Positions 62,147-64,000 of a stretch of DNA of 64,000 bases are shown piece after piece. The notes under the pieces were generated by a model. That model did no database searches. It was not told the origin of the DNA and saw only the letters and a program-made list of their open reading frames with translations. The translations under genes were made by a program, and so were the position numbers. The stretch is from Trogon surrucura (taxonomy: Eukaryota > Chordata > Aves > Trogoniformes > Trogonidae), in contig CM036618.1 in NCBI GenBank assembly GCA_020746105.1, forward strand, positions 125,912,191 through 125,976,190, written 5' to 3'. Within the stretch, counting starts at the first letter, position 1. Each line of letters starts with the position of its first letter.

Positions 62147-63653
62147 CTAATGGGATCCTTCGCAAAAAATTAAAAACTATTTAATAAAGAAACAGGTAGG
62201 TAACTAATTAAAACAGTTGTCAATTATTTACTGTTCTTTGTAAAAAAGGCTGAGAAGCACCGAAGGCATGTTTTACTCCAAAGTCCCCCTCTTTCTGTAC
62301 CCCAGTAACCAAGATCCACATGATGCAGCTCAAACGCTACTGGTGAGTGCCACCCAAATGCTATGGCCTTCAATAGTGTCTGTCTCAAAATTCAGGACAG
62401 AGTAATAAAACTTCTTACATTTGTACTTGCCTCACAAAAGTGCTGTGAGGTTCAGAGAGATGATTTCAACTCCAGAGGAAGGCTCTGAGAATGTCTTAAC
62501 TTTATCCCAAGAATCCTGGAGGTTGCTCCTTCAACAAAACTCACATATTTAAACGTTGTTGCAATGCAAGCTCACCCGTAACAAACCAGGGAAGGAGCCA
62601 GGAGAGCTCCACGCTGCCAGCTCACTCCTTCCCTGCCTTTGGCTTCTCTCGTGAAAGGGCACGTCCCCCTGATTGCTTCCAAAACATCAATTTACAGCCA
62701 ACAGTGACAACCTTGAGGGCTTTTTTCCTCCCAGTGGACACCTGGGAGAGTTCTTTGGGACACTGCCAAAACAAATGCAAGCTACCTCAAGTCTTGCAGC
62801 TCAAGTCACCTCAAACTTCACAGGATGTAAAGCACCTCCTGGGGTGATGACAGTGCTGAGGTAACCTGAGCAAGCAGCCTGCTTGGGAGGAGCGCTAAAA
62901 ATACTCCTGTACCATTCACAGACAGCAATGTGATAACTGCAATGACAGAGCTGGCCTGAGTAGACACTTCCGAGGTGCTTTCAACCTGACCTGCTCTTCC
63001 CTGTCATTCTTCATGCTGAGCTTTGTGGGGTTTTTTTTTTTGGTTTTTTTTTTAAATATATAAAGAAAAACCTTTCAAGGACTGAGAAAGTTCCTTGCTT
63101 ACAGAGTGAGAAACTGTAGGAAACATTAAGAAAAAAATGTGGCAATAATTCCTGCTGAAACATGTGGGAAATGCATTTCTGAAGGAAAAATAATGACAGT
63201 GGAAAGAGCCGCTGATCAGAATCAGTGCCTTGATGTGCACTAATTTGCCTCACTGAGCAGGCACATAATTGCAAGTCTTTTTGGGGGTGTCTATAATCAA
63301 AACAATAGGAAAGGTGGAGGTGAGTGTGGGGGGAAAAGGGCACAGAGAGATAACACGAGGCTGAACTTGACAGATCCAGCCTCTCTGAAAATGTTTAAAT
63401 GTTTAATTTACCACAGCCCAAAGCAGGTTTATACGCTGGGCCTGACTCTGTCAGGAGATGCCGTTGCTGTGTAAGCAAGGCTGCAAGGCTCCCCACAGCG
63501 CCAAAGGGGAGCGTCACCAGGAACGCTCGCAACTCCTGAACACGTTAGACTCGATCCCAGTGATCCCCTGTGGAATTGAACCTCACATGTTTAGAAAATT
63601 CTGAAAACAACTTACGAAAAATGCCACATACGCTAAACCCACAGAAAAAGTAC
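62147..63653. other. Probable intron, nothing else seen
   Basis: Unique AT-leaning DNA between two candidate minus-strand exons. It contains a T-rich run at 63,031-63,053. No repeats or RNA genes recognised. Confidence 0.4.
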
Positions 63654-63712
63654 CTTGAGTCTCAATCTGAAAGCCCCTTTGGTACAGGAACTTGTCTTTC
63701 AGTGCCGCCCGC
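63654..63712 (-). CDS. Candidate 59-base coding exon, minus strand
   Basis: On the minus strand, TACTCTGCATCTGGTGCTTGACAG precedes and CAAG/GTACTT follows. One frame is open and reads RAALKDKFLYQRGFQIETQ, a charged helical segment; the other frames have stops. It would begin with one base completing a codon and end with one base of the next. That phase does not join 62,146 directly, so either another exon intervenes or one of the two calls is wrong. Family not recognised. Confidence 0.33.
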
Positions 63713-64000
63713 CTGTCAAGCACCAGATGCAGAGTAAACCACAACAGTGGGCACTAATGGGTCTCTCAACTGGGCCGACAATACTGTATTGTCTGACAAT
63801 TCTCTGCAGCAATAACTATTATCAATTAGCTGTGATGTATGGAGGGAGGTTTAGGACTAATTTTTCTTTAGGAAGAGTTTTATACATCTGTTAGTGACTG
63901 CGCAGGCTTAATGCTATACTTTGGGAAAGGAAATGGAAGAGGAAGGAAAAAGGGTAATAAAGCAGATTGGAGCAATTCTGGTTTAGGATAAATTCCCTCG
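63713..64000. other. Window end, no further feature seen
   Basis: Unique sequence. A plus-strand frame at 63,655-63,894 overlaps the candidate exon in antisense and has no support of its own. Confidence 0.4.

Overview
Organism. The window is vertebrate nuclear DNA, almost certainly from a bird. The evidence is an AT-leaning, repeat-poor background, two chicken-repeat-1 (CR1) LINE remnants, and an endogenous retrovirus of alpharetroviral type (tRNA-Trp primer-binding site, 6-bp target duplication, CX6CC transmembrane protein). It also holds a solo LTR of a kind I associate with abundant avian ERVL-like repeats. Most open frames in the window are chance frames with no splice or codon support.

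Layout. Positions 1-13,779 and 14,071-40,940 are non-coding (intergenic or intronic) and hold one CR1 fragment at 13,780-14,070. A GC-rich patch at 40,940-41,520 precedes the provirus. The provirus occupies 41,832-46,818 and is flanked by GAGGAA duplications. A second CR1 piece lies at 47,150-47,410. From 47,410 to 53,090 there is non-coding DNA with a few splice-flanked candidate exons on the minus strand. About 53,090-55,111 looks like the terminal coding exon plus long 3' UTR of a minus-strand gene I cannot name. Its upstream exons should lie at higher coordinates; candidates are at 59,341-59,379, 62,038-62,146 and 63,654-63,712.

The main discovery. The provirus is a non-autonomous chimera. 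It keeps LTRs, primer-binding site, leader, matrix and capsid gag, and the first half of the nucleocapsid. Within the first zinc knuckle's immediate downstream bases it switches to about 265 bp of GC-rich sequence whose translation carries the host motif DPFTDYGSSLTV, followed by HQPFQ. I recognise this as exon 1 of the host aminopeptidase-like gene RNPEPL1. It then switches back into the envelope transmembrane subunit. Protease, polymerase and almost all of the surface subunit are gone. This is the gag-host-env layout of transducing retroviruses, here in a germline copy and with an aminopeptidase-family gene rather than a classical oncogene.

History. The two 399-bp proviral LTRs differ at only two positions, so integration was recent, yet gag is already frameshifted and carries stops. 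This suggests the defective genome was mobilised in trans. A 390-bp PPT-plus-LTR-like block interrupts the transmembrane reading frame, and a 1,189-bp solo LTR with CATGG duplications later split the 3' LTR.
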